Shown here piece by piece: positions 1 through 11,310 of a stretch of DNA of 64,000 nt. The notes beneath the pieces are model-generated. The model did not search any database. It had not been told where the DNA came from and saw only the letters and a program-made list of their open reading frames with translations. This DNA is from Dentipellis sp. KUC8613. Taxonomy: Eukaryota; Basidiomycota; Agaricomycetes; Russulales; Hericiaceae. Numbering within the stretch: position 1 is the first letter of the stretch; each line of letters opens with the position of its first letter. Location of the stretch: positions 30,894 to 94,893 of the forward strand of contig NSJX01000076.1 in assembly GCA_002286715.1 (NCBI GenBank), in the 5' to 3' direction. The translations under genes were made by a program, and so were the position numbers.

Positions 1-2
1 AT

Positions 3-440
3 GCCGACTGCCTCCGCCGCCGCCTCGAGCACCGAGCTGCCCATCTCGCCGCAATGCAGGCGCTCGTCAAGGCCGGCACCGCCGGTACGCTCTTTCCCGT
101 TTCGTTCCCTTTCCCTCCGCGCGTCTCTCTCAGGTCTAGGCTCCTTGTGCTGACTGAGCGCCAGTCGCGGGCGGCTCGTTCGTCGACGAGGCGTCGCTCC
201 CGGAGTCCGTGCCGCCGGTGGAGAAGAAGATGCAGGGATCGCTGATGGTGTTTAGGGCGCAGGGTGTTGAGGAGGTGAGGGGTATTGTTGAGGGCGATGT
301 GTATTGGATTGGAAATGTGGTACGTTCTGTTTTCCGGTTGTGTGTTTGTTGTGTTGCTGAAGGAGAGTTGGAATTAATATTGGTAGTGGGATAAGGAGAG
401 GATGGAGATTCGTCCGTGGGTACCGGCGAAGCATTTTTGA
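3..440 (+). CDS. YCII-domain protein, 5' end cut off by the window edge
   Basis: C-terminal part of a small YCII-like protein. Visible exons are <3-82 (ending KAGTA), about 164-319 (G-G-S-F-V-D-E-A-S-L-P onward) and 387-440, which ends W-D-K-E-R-M-E-I-R-P-W-V-P-A-K-H-F then TGA. The reading matches the two complete minus-strand paralogues at 29.2 and 31.2 kb exon by exon. Those supply the missing start of about 20 residues. YCII domains form small alpha/beta dimers related to muconolactone isomerase-like folds, and most have no assigned reaction. I see no targeting signal. The 3' exon is followed by decayed copies of itself. Confidence is high for the family and low for any function. Confidence 0.8.
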
Positions 441-1745
441 GTTCAGGTGTCGTGGCGATGTTGGTACTGGATGTCGGGTCCGGAATGCTCAATCTATTGT
501 CTGACAACTCTGGTGATCCCTTGCTTGTGCCGTTGTCGGAGTGGTGCTGTCGTCGGACACCGGAAGCGTTCTCACAAATCGCAGCAGTGGTCGCAGGTAT
601 GGACATTCTGTATTTCTTCTCGTTCGCTGTTTGCGGTGAGGGGCATTGTCGAGGCGGATGCGTATTGGGTTGGAAAGGTGGTAGTGTTGTGGGTCAGTAC
701 GCCATACGGACGGTTTCGTACTAGCGTACAACGTGTAGTTAGGATATGTACAGTTTCACGGACTTTTCCGTACCGCCCCTCTCGTACGCACCTCGTGTAT
801 ACCGCCCACCTCAGCGTCTTTCTTCCCGCGCTGAGGTGAGCCAGTTCCCATTCTCGTATCCCGTTACCGTTTACTTACGAGCCCGTAGCGATACCGCGTA
901 TCTTTAGGTATATATTCAATCATAGCGTCTTTCTTCCCGCGCTGAGCGATACCGCGTATCTTTAGCCTGAAACAGGTAGGTTTCGAATTCGATCGCTTGT
1001 TGTGGTGCTGATGGTGAGTTGGAAATGTTGTGGGATGAAGAGAGAATGGAGATTCGGCCGTGACGCGTGAGTTCCGACGAAGCATTTTTGATTTCAGGTG
1101 TTGTGGCGGCGCCTTGTGGTTTCTCAGTACTGGATGTCGGGTCCGGAAAACTCAATCTAGTTCAATCTGCTGCCCGACGACTTTGGTGCTCCCTATCCTG
1201 AGGACCTGATCCGTTGTCAATCTGATGCTGTCGTCGGGACTCGGGGAACGTTTCCACGAAAGCGCGGCAGTGAAAACTCTGATACGGAGACTCAGACCAT
1301 TTTTCTTCCAGCTCGTTTGCAATTGGTATCCTCGTGCCCGTGACGACCGGGCCCGCAAAGCCAGGCAAAGGGCATAGTCGAAGCAGATGTGTATCACGTC
1401 GAGAATGTGGTGCGTGTATATTGCTAACTGCGAGCGGTGCTTATTGTGGTGCGCGAGCTTACGGAGAATTGGTAGTGGGATAACTTGAAGGAGAGGATGG
1501 AGATTCGGCCGTGGATCCTGGCGAAGCATTTTTGATTTTAGGTGGCGTGGTAGCGCCTTGTGATTTTTTGGGTATATACTGGTACTGGGCATCGGGTCTG
1601 TAATGCTCAGTCTATCGCCCGACGACTGTTGGTGGTTCTCTCTGCCTGTGCCTCTGGATCGGGTGCTGAGGAGCATTCCCACATCGCGCAGCGGCGCCGA
1701 TGATACAGGGCACATTTTCCCTGCTCGTTCGTGGTTGGCATTGTG
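387..1745 (+). repeat. Tandem decayed copies of the YCII gene 3' end
   Basis: The last exon of the YCII gene plus about 200 bp of downstream DNA recurs twice more in the same orientation: 387-620, about 1030-1300 and about 1480-1745. Each copy keeps the WDKER-like exon, the gcatttttga stop and the following 'gtactggatgtcgggtc'-type block, with many substitutions and small indels. The second copy has a TGA where the first has the Trp of RPW. Short remnants of the preceding exon (GIVEADAYW at about 640-678, GIVEADVYH at about 1371-1412) sit between them. These are pseudogene fragments, not genes. Confidence 0.75.
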
Positions 1746-4489
1746 GCGGTCCCGATAACTGGCTGACCTACCCACGAAGCCGTCGCGGCCCGGCAAGCCC
1801 GCGCCTCCGAGTCGGATCCGCCGCATACAGGACACGCTTCCAAGACCACATCTGCGGCCCGGTCGCAACAAGTCGAATCTACGATCATTAGCCTCAGTCT
1901 GCCTTTTCTCTTTCATAAACTTACATGCTTCTCCGGAATATAGTATAGTGTAACGCACTGCTACGCCAATGCGAGATTGGCGGCCACCCCGGACTGAAAT
2001 TACGAGCATCCGACTCCGAGTCGGGTTTCCGTCTTTGGCCTTTCATGTTTGTTCTTTGCACGAAACACGCTCTATCGCGATGCGCATACACTTACCTGCC
2101 GATTCGAATTCAGCTTTGAAGCGCGCGGCGCCTTTCTCTGCGAAAGAGGCCTTCGGTTGAAAGGGTATTTGCCTGTTTGCCAGTGGCATTGCGAAGCAGT
2201 CGATCGGTAGGCAAACACCTATTGATACCGTGACAGTTTTGTAGCGCGCAGCTTCTTTCTTGAGAACTTCAGATGGCACTCCCCGCGCCCAGCATCGTTT
2301 TCGAAGCCCGATTGCAACCGTTTGACGAGGGCGGCTTTGGTTGCCAGTGGCGCTTGAAAGGCGATTGTGCTGCCATATGTATATGCGGGTATGTTAGAAC
2401 AAAGATCTCATTGTTTTGGTTGATCGCTATACTGTATACTGTGGAAGAGAGATACTGATTTGACGAGCATGCCACTTTCGTTGGCCGAAAGATGATAAAC
2501 ACTTACCAATAAGCGTTCATTCCGCATTCGTTTGGTGAATGGGACTTTGCCGGTGCTTAGCGCTCCAAAGACAATTGTGTCGGGTACCAAGGCAAACAAG
2601 CGCTGCTTTCGTCCGCTGCCGTTTCGATCAATCACCATAATGACATCGTCGACCAAGGAACAAAGAAACTCACCACCAGAAATCGAAATCGAGTCGGAAC
2701 GCCGCTCCCACCAACACGTCGCCCTTGCGAGATATAACCCCCCACTCGCGGCACTCCAACCCTCATCTCCATCTCCCACCTCCTCAGGCTCTCGCCCCAG
2801 CACGACCGCCTCACCATGATCCCCCTCTCCCACCCACCACCGCGCCACACCCCCACCCCTCCCTACGTTCCTATCCCGAGCTGCATACCCTCTACAGAGA
2901 GCAGAGAGCGGCAATACCGCCGGCGGCGGCTGTCAGTGGTCACCCAAAGCCCCCAGCCCACTCCGCAAACTGGAAGCGGAGCCGCCCCCGCGCGTCCGAG
3001 TGCAAAATGCAACAGTATACGCAGGCCGCATGCGTCCGGATCCGGTGAGGCCTGTCGTGGTCGTCTTTTTCCGAGTCGGGAGCATTACTGACTATTTTCT
3101 GTTTTCTGACACATCTCATGCTGGTGTGCGCCCATTCCCCAGGCACACCGACCGACCGACCTGCCTCCTCCAAAATCGCCGCGCATCAATCCACCCCGAC
3201 CGTAGCCTCACGCACCCTTCGATCCCATCCACCAGGTCCAGGGCCAAACCCGAGAACCGAAAAGTGAGCCGCACGCCAGTGTTCAGGCTGATGCGTCTAG
3301 ACCTGGACTGAGTCATGTTGCATCATGTTTGTTTGTAGAAGCACTCCTTGTGTAGCTGATAAGGCGGGAGAAAGGATATGGGGCAGGGGACTCCGCGCGG
3401 GGGAATGGGAACCTGGGGAGGGACTGATCAGGCGCGCGTGGACGTGTTTGCACTCGACGTAACTTCAGGCGCGCTCCGCTCTTCCGGCGATTACTAGGCT
3501 CGATTATCACGCGCAAGGGATCGACGCGACGCGACGCCTGCGGTGCGGAGCTGTCCGAGTCGTAGGGCCGTGTCCACTGGCACTCGCAATTGCCGGATCT
3601 GACGAGTGACTCGCCGCAGATTCGGGTTGATCCACGTTCGCCCCATTTACCATCGTACGCGTGTGGCTTGGTGATAGGCTGTTGTATGGTTATCTGGCTG
3701 TTATAATCCATTCTTTCTTTATGTTGTATTGTGTTGTGTTATGAATAAGGTTTATGCTACTTACTTTCGTGTATGGAACTCGTACGATCTGTACAATTGG
3801 TGATTTGTATTTCGTCTGGTTGGATGTACTCGAGTACTGTAAATAAATGTCGAGTTTCTGAGCATGGGAGTCCCGGGCCCGTCTCGTCTTCTTCGCACGT
3901 GCGCCTGATGAACAGAGTCGCTCGCCAGTCGTGCGCTGCACGACGAATACGTCCTAAGATGACCGACAAACTCAAGTCTCCTGCCTGTCGCGGACTTCTA
4001 GACCAATCAGTCAGCCCCGCGACTCAGTGTTAATAGAAGCTGAGCCGAGATACAACCTCGAACGGGAAATGAATTCAAATGAGGGGAAGAGCGAACAGAA
4101 GGGAAAATTGGTGAGAGAGGCGGGGAGGTGCGTGATTGCGGCGAGGACAAAGGCTAAGCTGAGCTGCTGCCAGTCTACCGAACAGCCATAGGCAGTCAGT
4201 CTGCTTGAACAGAGCCGTGCACGCCTGCGATACGCAGAGAAATCCGATCTGCTCGCATGCCCGCATAGCCGTTGACTCGGAGGATCTGTGCAATTGATAT
4301 CCGGGTACAGGTATGCATCAACCGGCGGGACTTGGTCAGAGAGGCTTGCGGAATGGACGTACTCGTGTGGAGAGATGATATCGATCTCCGCGCCAAACAC
4401 GCTCTGGATCAGACGCACGATCGCCGTCCCGGGCGCGCTAGACTCTTGCATTGGATTTAGAAGAGACAGGTTTGAAGACCGTTCGTCGT
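1746..4489. other. No supported gene; degenerate repeats and one promoter-like segment
   Basis: No open frame here splices into a recognisable protein. At 2110-2360 there are imperfect direct repeats around ttgccagtggc. A block at 2735-2910 (TATA-like gatataa, then a CT-rich leader, ATG at 2816 and a YPELHT-coding stretch) resembles the block at 7739-7900 and looks like a second, diverged copy of that locus. The last 500 bp lies downstream of the minus-strand F-box gene. Confidence 0.5.
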
Positions 4490-6353
4490 TCAGGGCCGAG
4501 GCAGGCGCGACATGTCTGTGAGCATTTCGACGTTTGCAGACATCCTGTCGAGGCAGTGGTGCAAGCTGTAATATAGCATCGGAGTATTTCACTAGTCTAT
4601 CTGTGGCGCTAAGTATAGTATGTACATCAAGGAAATTCGTCTCTAGACAAAATAAATCAGCAGCCGTAAATGTGCGAAAACGGGGCACATACCTGTACCT
4701 CGGCAAGTAAAAGCTCGGATCGTGAAGCTTGACTGTAGGCCGTCCCGCATCATCTCGGCTGATGTACCACCTTATCCAGATGTGAGCTCCAAATATCCAT
4801 GTCGTAAGGATATCGACTATCTGCAGGGCCGGACTGCATATCTGAGATATGAGAGCGGCATAGTGACCCAGCGAATCGATGAAATCTTGCTTGGTGACGA
4901 CTGGTGTTTCATACTGGTGTCCGGCGGGGAGCGGGGAGCGGTAGTCGTCGTCGGGTAAATTGAGATATATGCGAAGGTGGCGGAGAGTGCGGATGGTCGA
5001 TAGATTTTGGGCGATAGATTTCTACGGAGGTCCCGTTGTTAGCGATCACACTGCGTGATACGGTGGCTCGTACCAATGAGCGTTCAATATCTACACCTGT
5101 CTCTCCTTCGGAACGATACCGATGAAGTTCGAGAACATGCAAACTTGGGAAGATGGCGGCAATGCGGCATGAAAGATCAATATCCTGGCTATCCGCTTGA
5201 AAAGCGAGTTCTAGGTGCTGTAACGAAGTGAAAGTTCCCTGCAATCGGCTGAGAATGCCGACAAGAGCTGCTGCGGTCACGAGTGTAGGCCTTGGATAAT
5301 GGTTGACGATTGATAAGCGCCCGCCTTTGAAATGATAGTAGCGGGGTCGATCGACGAGCCGTAGACTTTGCAAAGTAGAAGGAAGATGGGCGTAAAAAAG
5401 ATCACTCGCATCAGGATAAGGGATATACACTCTTTGCAGGTGCTCCAGCGATGGCGCGAAAGTAAGATCAGAAGTCCAGATGAGAGTTTGAGTCGATGGA
5501 CCGATGTGCAGAAATTGAAGGTCCAGGACGCGAAGGCGAGGCATGCGCGCGCACAGGCGAGCAAAAATAGCGCGATCATTACTGATGTATTCTCCGCTAT
5601 AGAGTTTGAGTTCTCGCAAGCAGGGCCAGTTCATCGTGGCCATATCCTGTAATGGCGCTATTGCGATGGGAAGGTGAAGGACCTCCAGTTTCTCGTGCAG
5701 AGATAGTACGACGGTATTCATATAACACCGTCTATTACGAGGCCCCGGTGGGTCAAATGAATACCAATCAAGATCCGGGGGGTCATCGATTGTGTAGATG
5801 AATTCGGTGAAGGGAAGATTGGCAAGGGATGTATACTCGGGAATAGAGATGTCCTCGTGCTGCGAGCCTGCGAAGTCTTGAATCTCCAACGCACGGACAT
5901 TTGGTGCTGCGATTACCAGCTGCAGATCGTACCAATGAACTCCCCCTGGGATGTAACAGAACTGCACTTTGCGTAATGCCACAAGATGGGGGATAATATC
6001 CGGCAAATGGCCTGCGCCGTCGTATTGAAAATAAGACTTGAAGGAGCCGGAAAACACCATTTCTCTGATACATGATAATTGTTAGTAGTCAATCCCAGTA
6101 CAATCAGTGTGCCTGCACACCTGATGTATGGCCAGGAAGCAGGCGGGGGGTCCGATTCTAGGAGCCTGCCTCGGTGGATGCTGGCCTTCTCGAACAGCGT
6201 GGGAAGACAAAGGGAGCGCAGACGCTTCGACACTAAGCTCAATCGTCTCAGATCCCAGAAATTGGCTTTTCCCAAGAGAGATACGACAAGGAGAAGCACA
6301 TCGTCGTTCATCTTCTCTAGCCTAACAGGTCGGGCGGATTTCAGCTTTCCCAT
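4490..6353 (-). CDS. F-box/LRR-like protein
   Basis: Four exons, complement of 4490-4565, 4693-5021, 5074-6064 and 6121-6353, splice in phase to 542 residues. The N-terminus carries an F-box: the MNDDVLLLVVSLL start, then FWDLRRLSLVSKRLRSL and LPTLFEKASI at residues about 15-60. This is the usual Skp1-binding form of basidiomycete F-box proteins. The rest has irregular leucine-rich segments (LRELKLY, PRLRVLDLQFLHI, LEHLQRVYIP, LQHLELAF, LRHLRIYLNL). It would act as a substrate adaptor of an SCF ubiquitin ligase; the substrate is unknown. The start is the first ATG of the F-box exon. The last intron (GTATGT...TTACAG) is inferred. Without it the frame runs on to 4011 with unconvincing sequence, so the C-terminus is the least certain part. 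Confidence 0.78.
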
Positions 6354-7738
6354 CGCAAAACGAATGACGCGCGCGCTTACATCGATGAACTATCACAAGA
6401 AACGGTATACATCTCCGTACAGCTGGTGACGTGATATATAAGTGACGGAGGGTGACGTTCGAAAGGTTTCCTGGCAAACAAGACACTTACTGAAGTCTAT
6501 GTTGCAGTTGCGTGTCACAAGTCGGACGTGTCGCCGAGGCGGCCTACCAAGACCAGTGGATTTGGGTTAGGGTTCTACCAACAGAGCCTCCGAGTCCTCT
6601 TCTTCCTCCGCTGCTCTGACACGATATATAACAGGCTTACGCGCATCGCACACACATCGCACAACTTGTACTTGATGCAACGAAACGTTCTCTCAGAGGC
6701 CGAAGCGCAAAACTCGTGATCTCAAGGCCGGCCACAGAGCTGCTGCTGCCCCCACCGCGCGCCCTGGTCTCTCGCTTTTCACACAGGCTACTCTGCTTAC
6801 TGACTCTCAGCAATATCACAAGAAGTTATCATCGGGTCGATAATCATTAGCACGCAATCCAACTTCTCTCGTGACTGATGACTTCAGAGAAACAAGCAAC
6901 ATTGGACGGCCTACCTCGCCACGATCTAGGCACTCGTCAAGGTTGATGCTACCGGTAGCTCCCTTTCCGGTCCGCTCCTTCATCAATGTGCCTTCGCCCG
7001 GGATGATGGTGAAGAAGACGGAGAACTCCCGGGAGTGCTCTCGTGGCGGCGAGGAACATCGTCGATGCGATGCGGGATGGTTGCGTTGTGGTATGTTTCG
7101 TTCGTTCGTGCTTTGGTTATCGTGGCGCTTATCGTGACAGACTAGTAGTTCAAAGAGTGCTAGGATATAAGCTTTGGCTTCCAGAAAAGCTCTTTTGATA
7201 GCAATGGCGGCTTTGCCTTTGTCTTGTGGATTGGTAGTATTGAATAGCGATTATGTTCCACAATATTCAATCGATGCCAAGACAACATTTCAGCTCTTTA
7301 TTACGCTTCAATCCTGCGGCTTTGCCATACTCGTGCCCGAGGTTTGTTTTTGCTATTTTCGAGTCTGTGCCTGCCGTATGTCGGACACACTTTGAAGTTT
7401 GAAGATGCGAGTGCAATCTCTCGTCGCAGCTGTCGATGCGTATAAGATCACCAACGTCCTTTTGATATCCTTTTACTCTTTATTCAGAGCATGCCAATTG
7501 CCCGTATATGCTGATACACTCTTGCAGCGACGCCTTTCTCTACCAAAGAGGACTTCAGGTGGCGCTCGCCGTCTGGCCGTGGCATCCACCAGCCAATCAT
7601 TTCGCAAACGGGATTCTGGTTTGCAAGTATTTCAAAGATGCTTCTATCTGGTGTGCGCACAGCTCTAGTCGAAGATGTCAAAGGGACGATGAGCTGTCTT
7701 TAGCCAAGACTCAAGCGCCACTGCCCAGATCTCTCCTG
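6354..7738. other. No supported gene upstream of the F-box gene
   Basis: Contains the divergent upstream region of the F-box gene and AT-richer DNA. An open frame of 73 codons at 7174 has a hydrophobic start but no splice partner or family signature. The stretch at 7510-7620 resembles the repeats at 2110-2360. Confidence 0.45.
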
Positions 7739-7745
7739 TATAAAA
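7739..7745 (+). promoter_or_regulatory. TATA-like box TATAAAA
   Basis: TATAAAA lies 77 bp before the ATG at 7816, with a C/T-rich leader (tctctcactcgctcc) between them. A comparable arrangement precedes the ATG at 2816. Confidence 0.4.
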
Positions 7746-7815
7746 GCCTCGCTCAGAGGCCTCCAGTCCCATCCCCCAAGCGAACACATTATCTCTCACT
7801 CGCTCCAGGGCAACC

Positions 7816-8064
7816 ATGATTCTTCATCCTCTTCGCACACATCCCATCATCTCTCTCCGTTTCTATCCCGAGCTGCACACCACTTACCCGGCCCTCCGCG
7901 GTCCGGCGAAGACGACACGTCCAGATTACGGCGGAGCCGCGAACGCGCAGAGAAAGCACTGGCAATCGCAATTACAGGCGCAGGACCTTGGCGACCAACA
8001 GCTAGCTGCGGGACTGTCTGCGCAGCGCGCTCTCATCCACCCGTCAATAAAGCGACCAAAATAG
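7816..8064 (+). CDS. Small hypothetical protein (82 codons)
   Basis: Single-exon open frame starting MILHPLRTHPIISLRFYPEL behind a TATA box and a pyrimidine-rich leader. The segment RFYPELHTTYPALR is echoed by RSYPELHTLYREQR near 2865-2910. This suggests that a short sequence has been duplicated and kept, or that two decayed copies of one gene remain. No domain, signal peptide or membrane segment is visible. It could be the first exon of a longer gene. Confidence 0.25.
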   Translation: MILHPLRTHPIISLRFYPELHTTYPALRGPAKTTRPDYGGAANAQRKHWQSQLQAQDLGDQQLAAGLSAQRALIHPSIKRPK

Positions 8065-8282
8065 TAAGGATATTCTGCTCTTGGAGTAATGCTCTTCGGC
8101 AGCTCACCCAGTCCGATGTACAAATCTAGTCTGCTCTTCGGCGCACCGTTTGGCGCGCCGGTGAGGGATGAGCTACCTGGAGCGCCACTCCGTCCTTTCA
8201 TCAGCCAGGGACTTCCGAGCGCTTTCGCGATACTGACACCTGGCCCATTGTAAGCGCAGGCCTGCTCTCTCTCCTTCACCGC

Positions 8283-8610
8283 TCACGTCGCGTGTTCCAG
8301 ACATGCTCCGAGTCCCGTTCCCGAAACAGTCGGGCGTGCACCATCATTGGGGCCACAGCGCACCGGCACCCGGAGCCGAGGGCGGTCAGTGGTCCAGTCA
8401 TGTTGTTGCATTCTCGCCGGCAGCTCATTGTCCTGCATTACAGAATACTGAGGAAACCCATCCGGGTCTCCTCGCACCCCTTGTATCCCGTTTCTGGAGA
8501 ATTTCCATACAACACTACAGAATGGGAATGTCCCTTCCCCGGCTGCGACCAAGTGCACCCCGATGCGTCCACTCAACCCCTTGTCCAGGCCCACAAAATC
8601 CCAAGCTGTA
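8283..8610 (+). pseudogene. Zinc-finger family fragment, first finger only
   Basis: This stretch resembles the middle exons of the minus-strand gene at 21389-22605. It has a copy of that gene's short exon (after cgtgttccag at about 8301), then, after a cattacag acceptor, a coding stretch with LRKPIRVSSHPLYPVSGE followed by W-E-C-P-F-P-G-C. It stops after the first C2H2-like finger and runs directly into the promoter-proximal part of the next family copy at 8663. No start codon or later fingers are present. Confidence 0.55.
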
Positions 8611-8662
8611 AGTACCATCTCAATGCGTCCTATGCTCTCCAAGCGACCAGTACATGAACGAA

Positions 8663-9528
8663 ATGCAGGTCATAGAGTAAGGCATTGTTCTCGTCTTTCT
8701 TCTGTCTCAGACTTCTGACACTTTGGCATGTTTACTAGATACATCACTCTTCCTTCAACGGCTGACTCTGCGGAGCACAGGTGAGAAGGCCACTGCACAT
8801 CTGAATAGGAACTTGTACTGACATTATACGCTCGTCTGCCTTCTGGTCCCAGTCAAAGTTCGCGGCCGTCAAACAGCGTGCCACCGCACCCGACGTCTCA
8901 AATATCATTCCACGCTGTCCCACCGCCACCTTTTGTCCCACATCCGCCATCTTTCATCCCAAACCCGCTATCGTTCGTCGCATACCCACCCCCTGCGCCC
9001 CCATGCCCGTCGTTTGTACTGGACCCCGCCCTTGCACCACCTTACCCCTCTTTCGCGCTGGACCCTGCACTTGCACCACCCCAGCTGCCCTCGGTGCAAA
9101 TGCACCCACAAGTACAGTCTTTCCCTGGCCAGCCTCAATATCCCGAGCCGTAAGTAATGGCTTTATACGACCCATGCTCTCCGCTTATACCATATATGTT
9201 AGTGCCGTTCCACACGCCGGGACCATTGCAATGGCGCCCTCGTCGGGACCTCGACAGACGCGGTCCCGAATGACAGCACAGCAGGGGGCGCAGAGGGTCC
9301 CCGGGCAGAAGAAGCAGCCTAAGCAGAAGGCGAAGAGAGCTGAGTGAGTACTTCTTTCGTCACTCGCCCCGGCGCCGGCATTCCCACTGACGATTCATTG
9401 CCTGGCGATGCAGGGGGCCGAAGCCCATCCCTCACGACGAGGCCGGAATATATCCGGTATCGACTCGGGAGTGCGTCGGTACCGGGAAGGAGTGGGCGTG
9501 CCCCTTCCCCGGCTGCGAAGTTGCAGGC
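8663..9528 (+). pseudogene. Proline-rich zinc-finger gene, 5' part, cut by an insertion
   Basis: Exons 8663-8676, 8739-8780, 8853-9149, 9203-9343 and 9414 onward have exactly the lengths of the intact paralogue at 14595 (14, 42, 297 and 141 nt), and the frame is open throughout. The protein begins MQVIEYITLPSTADSAE. A proline-rich repeat follows (PPPFVPHPPSFIPNPLSF, LDPALAPPYPSFALDPALAP), then a basic segment, then the first zinc-finger cysteines (CPFPGC). At 9527-9529 the coding sequence stops at an inserted element and resumes at 11161. The gene was therefore apparently intact until the insertion. Confidence 0.75.
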
Positions 9529-11160
9529 CATCAGTACTTTGGTCGCGTCCTGAAGCCCTGAACGCCCTGAACGGTGGCGCTTCAGGGCGTTCAGGGCGTT
9601 CAGGACGTTCAGGTTTCAGGGGTGCTTATTTACTTCTTCGTGAATGCTCAGGCAAGCCACTAATTATAACTGTATCTACAAAGTAGTACGGCCAAATTAT
9701 GTACATTGTAGTTTACAGGCACTGTGCGGAAGGAAGGGAGTGAACAATTACTATTGGATCATATGTATGAGAGTTGGTCCGCACACTGTGCTCGACATTT
9801 TCACCTTCGACAAATCATAACGAGCAGTGCAGAAGCTCTTCGACAAGAGCACGCGGCACCAGCACGGCGCGCTCATCTTGCAGGGCACCGTAGCCATGCA
9901 CGACCAGTACCGGCTTCGAGCCCGAAGGCTCGCTCTTGTCACTGAGAGTGAGCCTGAAGGGTTAGTCAATCCTATGCAGTCGGGAAAGCTGACTGGCAAG
10001 AGACACATATATGATGTAGAGAAAAGGCAGTGGATATGAGGGAAGGCTGAGGTTGGAGGCTAGGGAGGTTGGAGAGCGTGAAGCGGGCTGCCGACATCGA
10101 GACACCCGTAGGGACAACTGCATATGGCGGAATTAGAAATTCGCTAACACTTGCTGTATGCATAGCGGAGACGCACCTTGAAACACCTCCTAACACTCTG
10201 GACCCGTCGTCGATTGTAGAAGACTCTCAAAGTCGTGAAGGGAGTAAAAGCACGCGAGATCGTAAGTGTCGTCCGTGTTGAAGGCGTTTCAAACTCCGAA
10301 GGAATTCCGGCGCTTGCGCCGCGTTTGGCTCCCGTCGAGTCCTGCCACGTCGCAACTCTCATCATCGTCCATACAGACCCGTCCCTCCACCATGCAAGAA
10401 ACACGACAAGAGTCTCCCATTCGGTGAGTAAATATGCTTTTCTGGCCCTTTTCACTCATTCAGAGTGCCTTACAGTTGTTTTATCGAAATTTTTTGCAAC
10501 CTTGTTCACGTCCGAACCAACTCGCGCCCGCTTATCTCGCACCGCTGGGGGGAGTATTCGACACAGGTGAGTTACAAAACTGAACTCCTCAATGCTGGTA
10601 CCTATATCTTTCATTGACAGGTACGTACATCTGTTCTATTTTCGTGTGCCCCTGCTCTCGCCGCCATCATGTCTCCCTCTTCCGCTGCTGTGCTCCATGG
10701 GCGCTCGCAGGCGCTGCTCATTGTCACCATCCCGCTAAGCATTAGGGAGGAATGATGAGACCGCACATCGGGCCCGGGACACGGCATCATCATAATCATG
10801 GATAAGTACGTTGAGCGTCCTGCTGTCGAGTATATGCATCTGCGTGCACAGAGCCGCGCAGGCGAGTTGTATTGACTTACATGACGGTGGTATATAATAC
10901 AGTGATAGCTACTAGCACAATTCCGTAGTGTATGATTCGTATAATGCATTCCTGCAGCCACGCGAGAGCCTGACGCCTCAGCATCATGAACGTCCTGAGC
11001 ACCCTGAGCATCCTGAACACCCTGAGCACCCTGAAATGCCTCGTCCTGAATGGGTTTTGACATACCCTGAAGCCTGAAGACCTGAACGTCCTGAACACCC
11101 TGAAATTCCCAAATATGGAAACCGTTCAGGGCGTTCAGGGTGACTCCCGAAGTACTGATG
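9529..11160. mobile_element. 1.63-kb element with terminal inverted repeats, probably non-autonomous
   Basis: Left end CATCAGTACTTtgg and right end gAAGTACTGATG are inverted copies. Both ends carry arrays of TTCAGGGCGTTCAGG-type units in opposite orientation (9545-9615 and about 10990-11145). The insert separates GAAGTTGCAG from GTGAAAGACAG, which are contiguous in the intact paralogue at 15450-15470. At most a 2-bp duplication (AG) is visible at the target. No open frame inside looks like a transposase. A 70-codon frame at 9827 is the longest plausible remnant. The superfamily is not assignable from what I can see. Confidence 0.7.
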
Positions 11161-11310
11161 AGTGAAAGACAGTGAATGCGCGATGGGCATGCATTTCACG
11201 GAGTGCCATGCAGAGGCCGGCAAGGTGCATCAGTGCACGCTTCTCGTCAAGGAGAAGACCGGAGTGCAGCAGATCCATGGCTGCACAATGTCCTACAAGG
11301 ACGAGGACTG
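11161..11310 (+). pseudogene. Zinc-finger gene, 3' part beyond the insertion
   Basis: Continues the interrupted gene: KDSECAMGMHFTECH, then CTLLVKEKTGVQQI and CTMSYKDED. It is nearly identical to 15461-15610 of the intact copy. It then breaks at ggactg and passes into intron/exon sequence of another family member. The second and third fingers are lost. Confidence 0.7.

Noticed and set aside
4011..4706. 231-codon minus-strand frame as a separate gene
   Set aside because: Its 5' part continues the F-box/LRR gene in frame. Beyond a good GTATGT donor it looks non-coding, so the spliced ending at 4490 is preferred.
9827..10039. Possible transposase inside the TIR element
   Set aside because: Only 70 codons, and no DDE, zinc-finger or hAT/KDZ-like motif.
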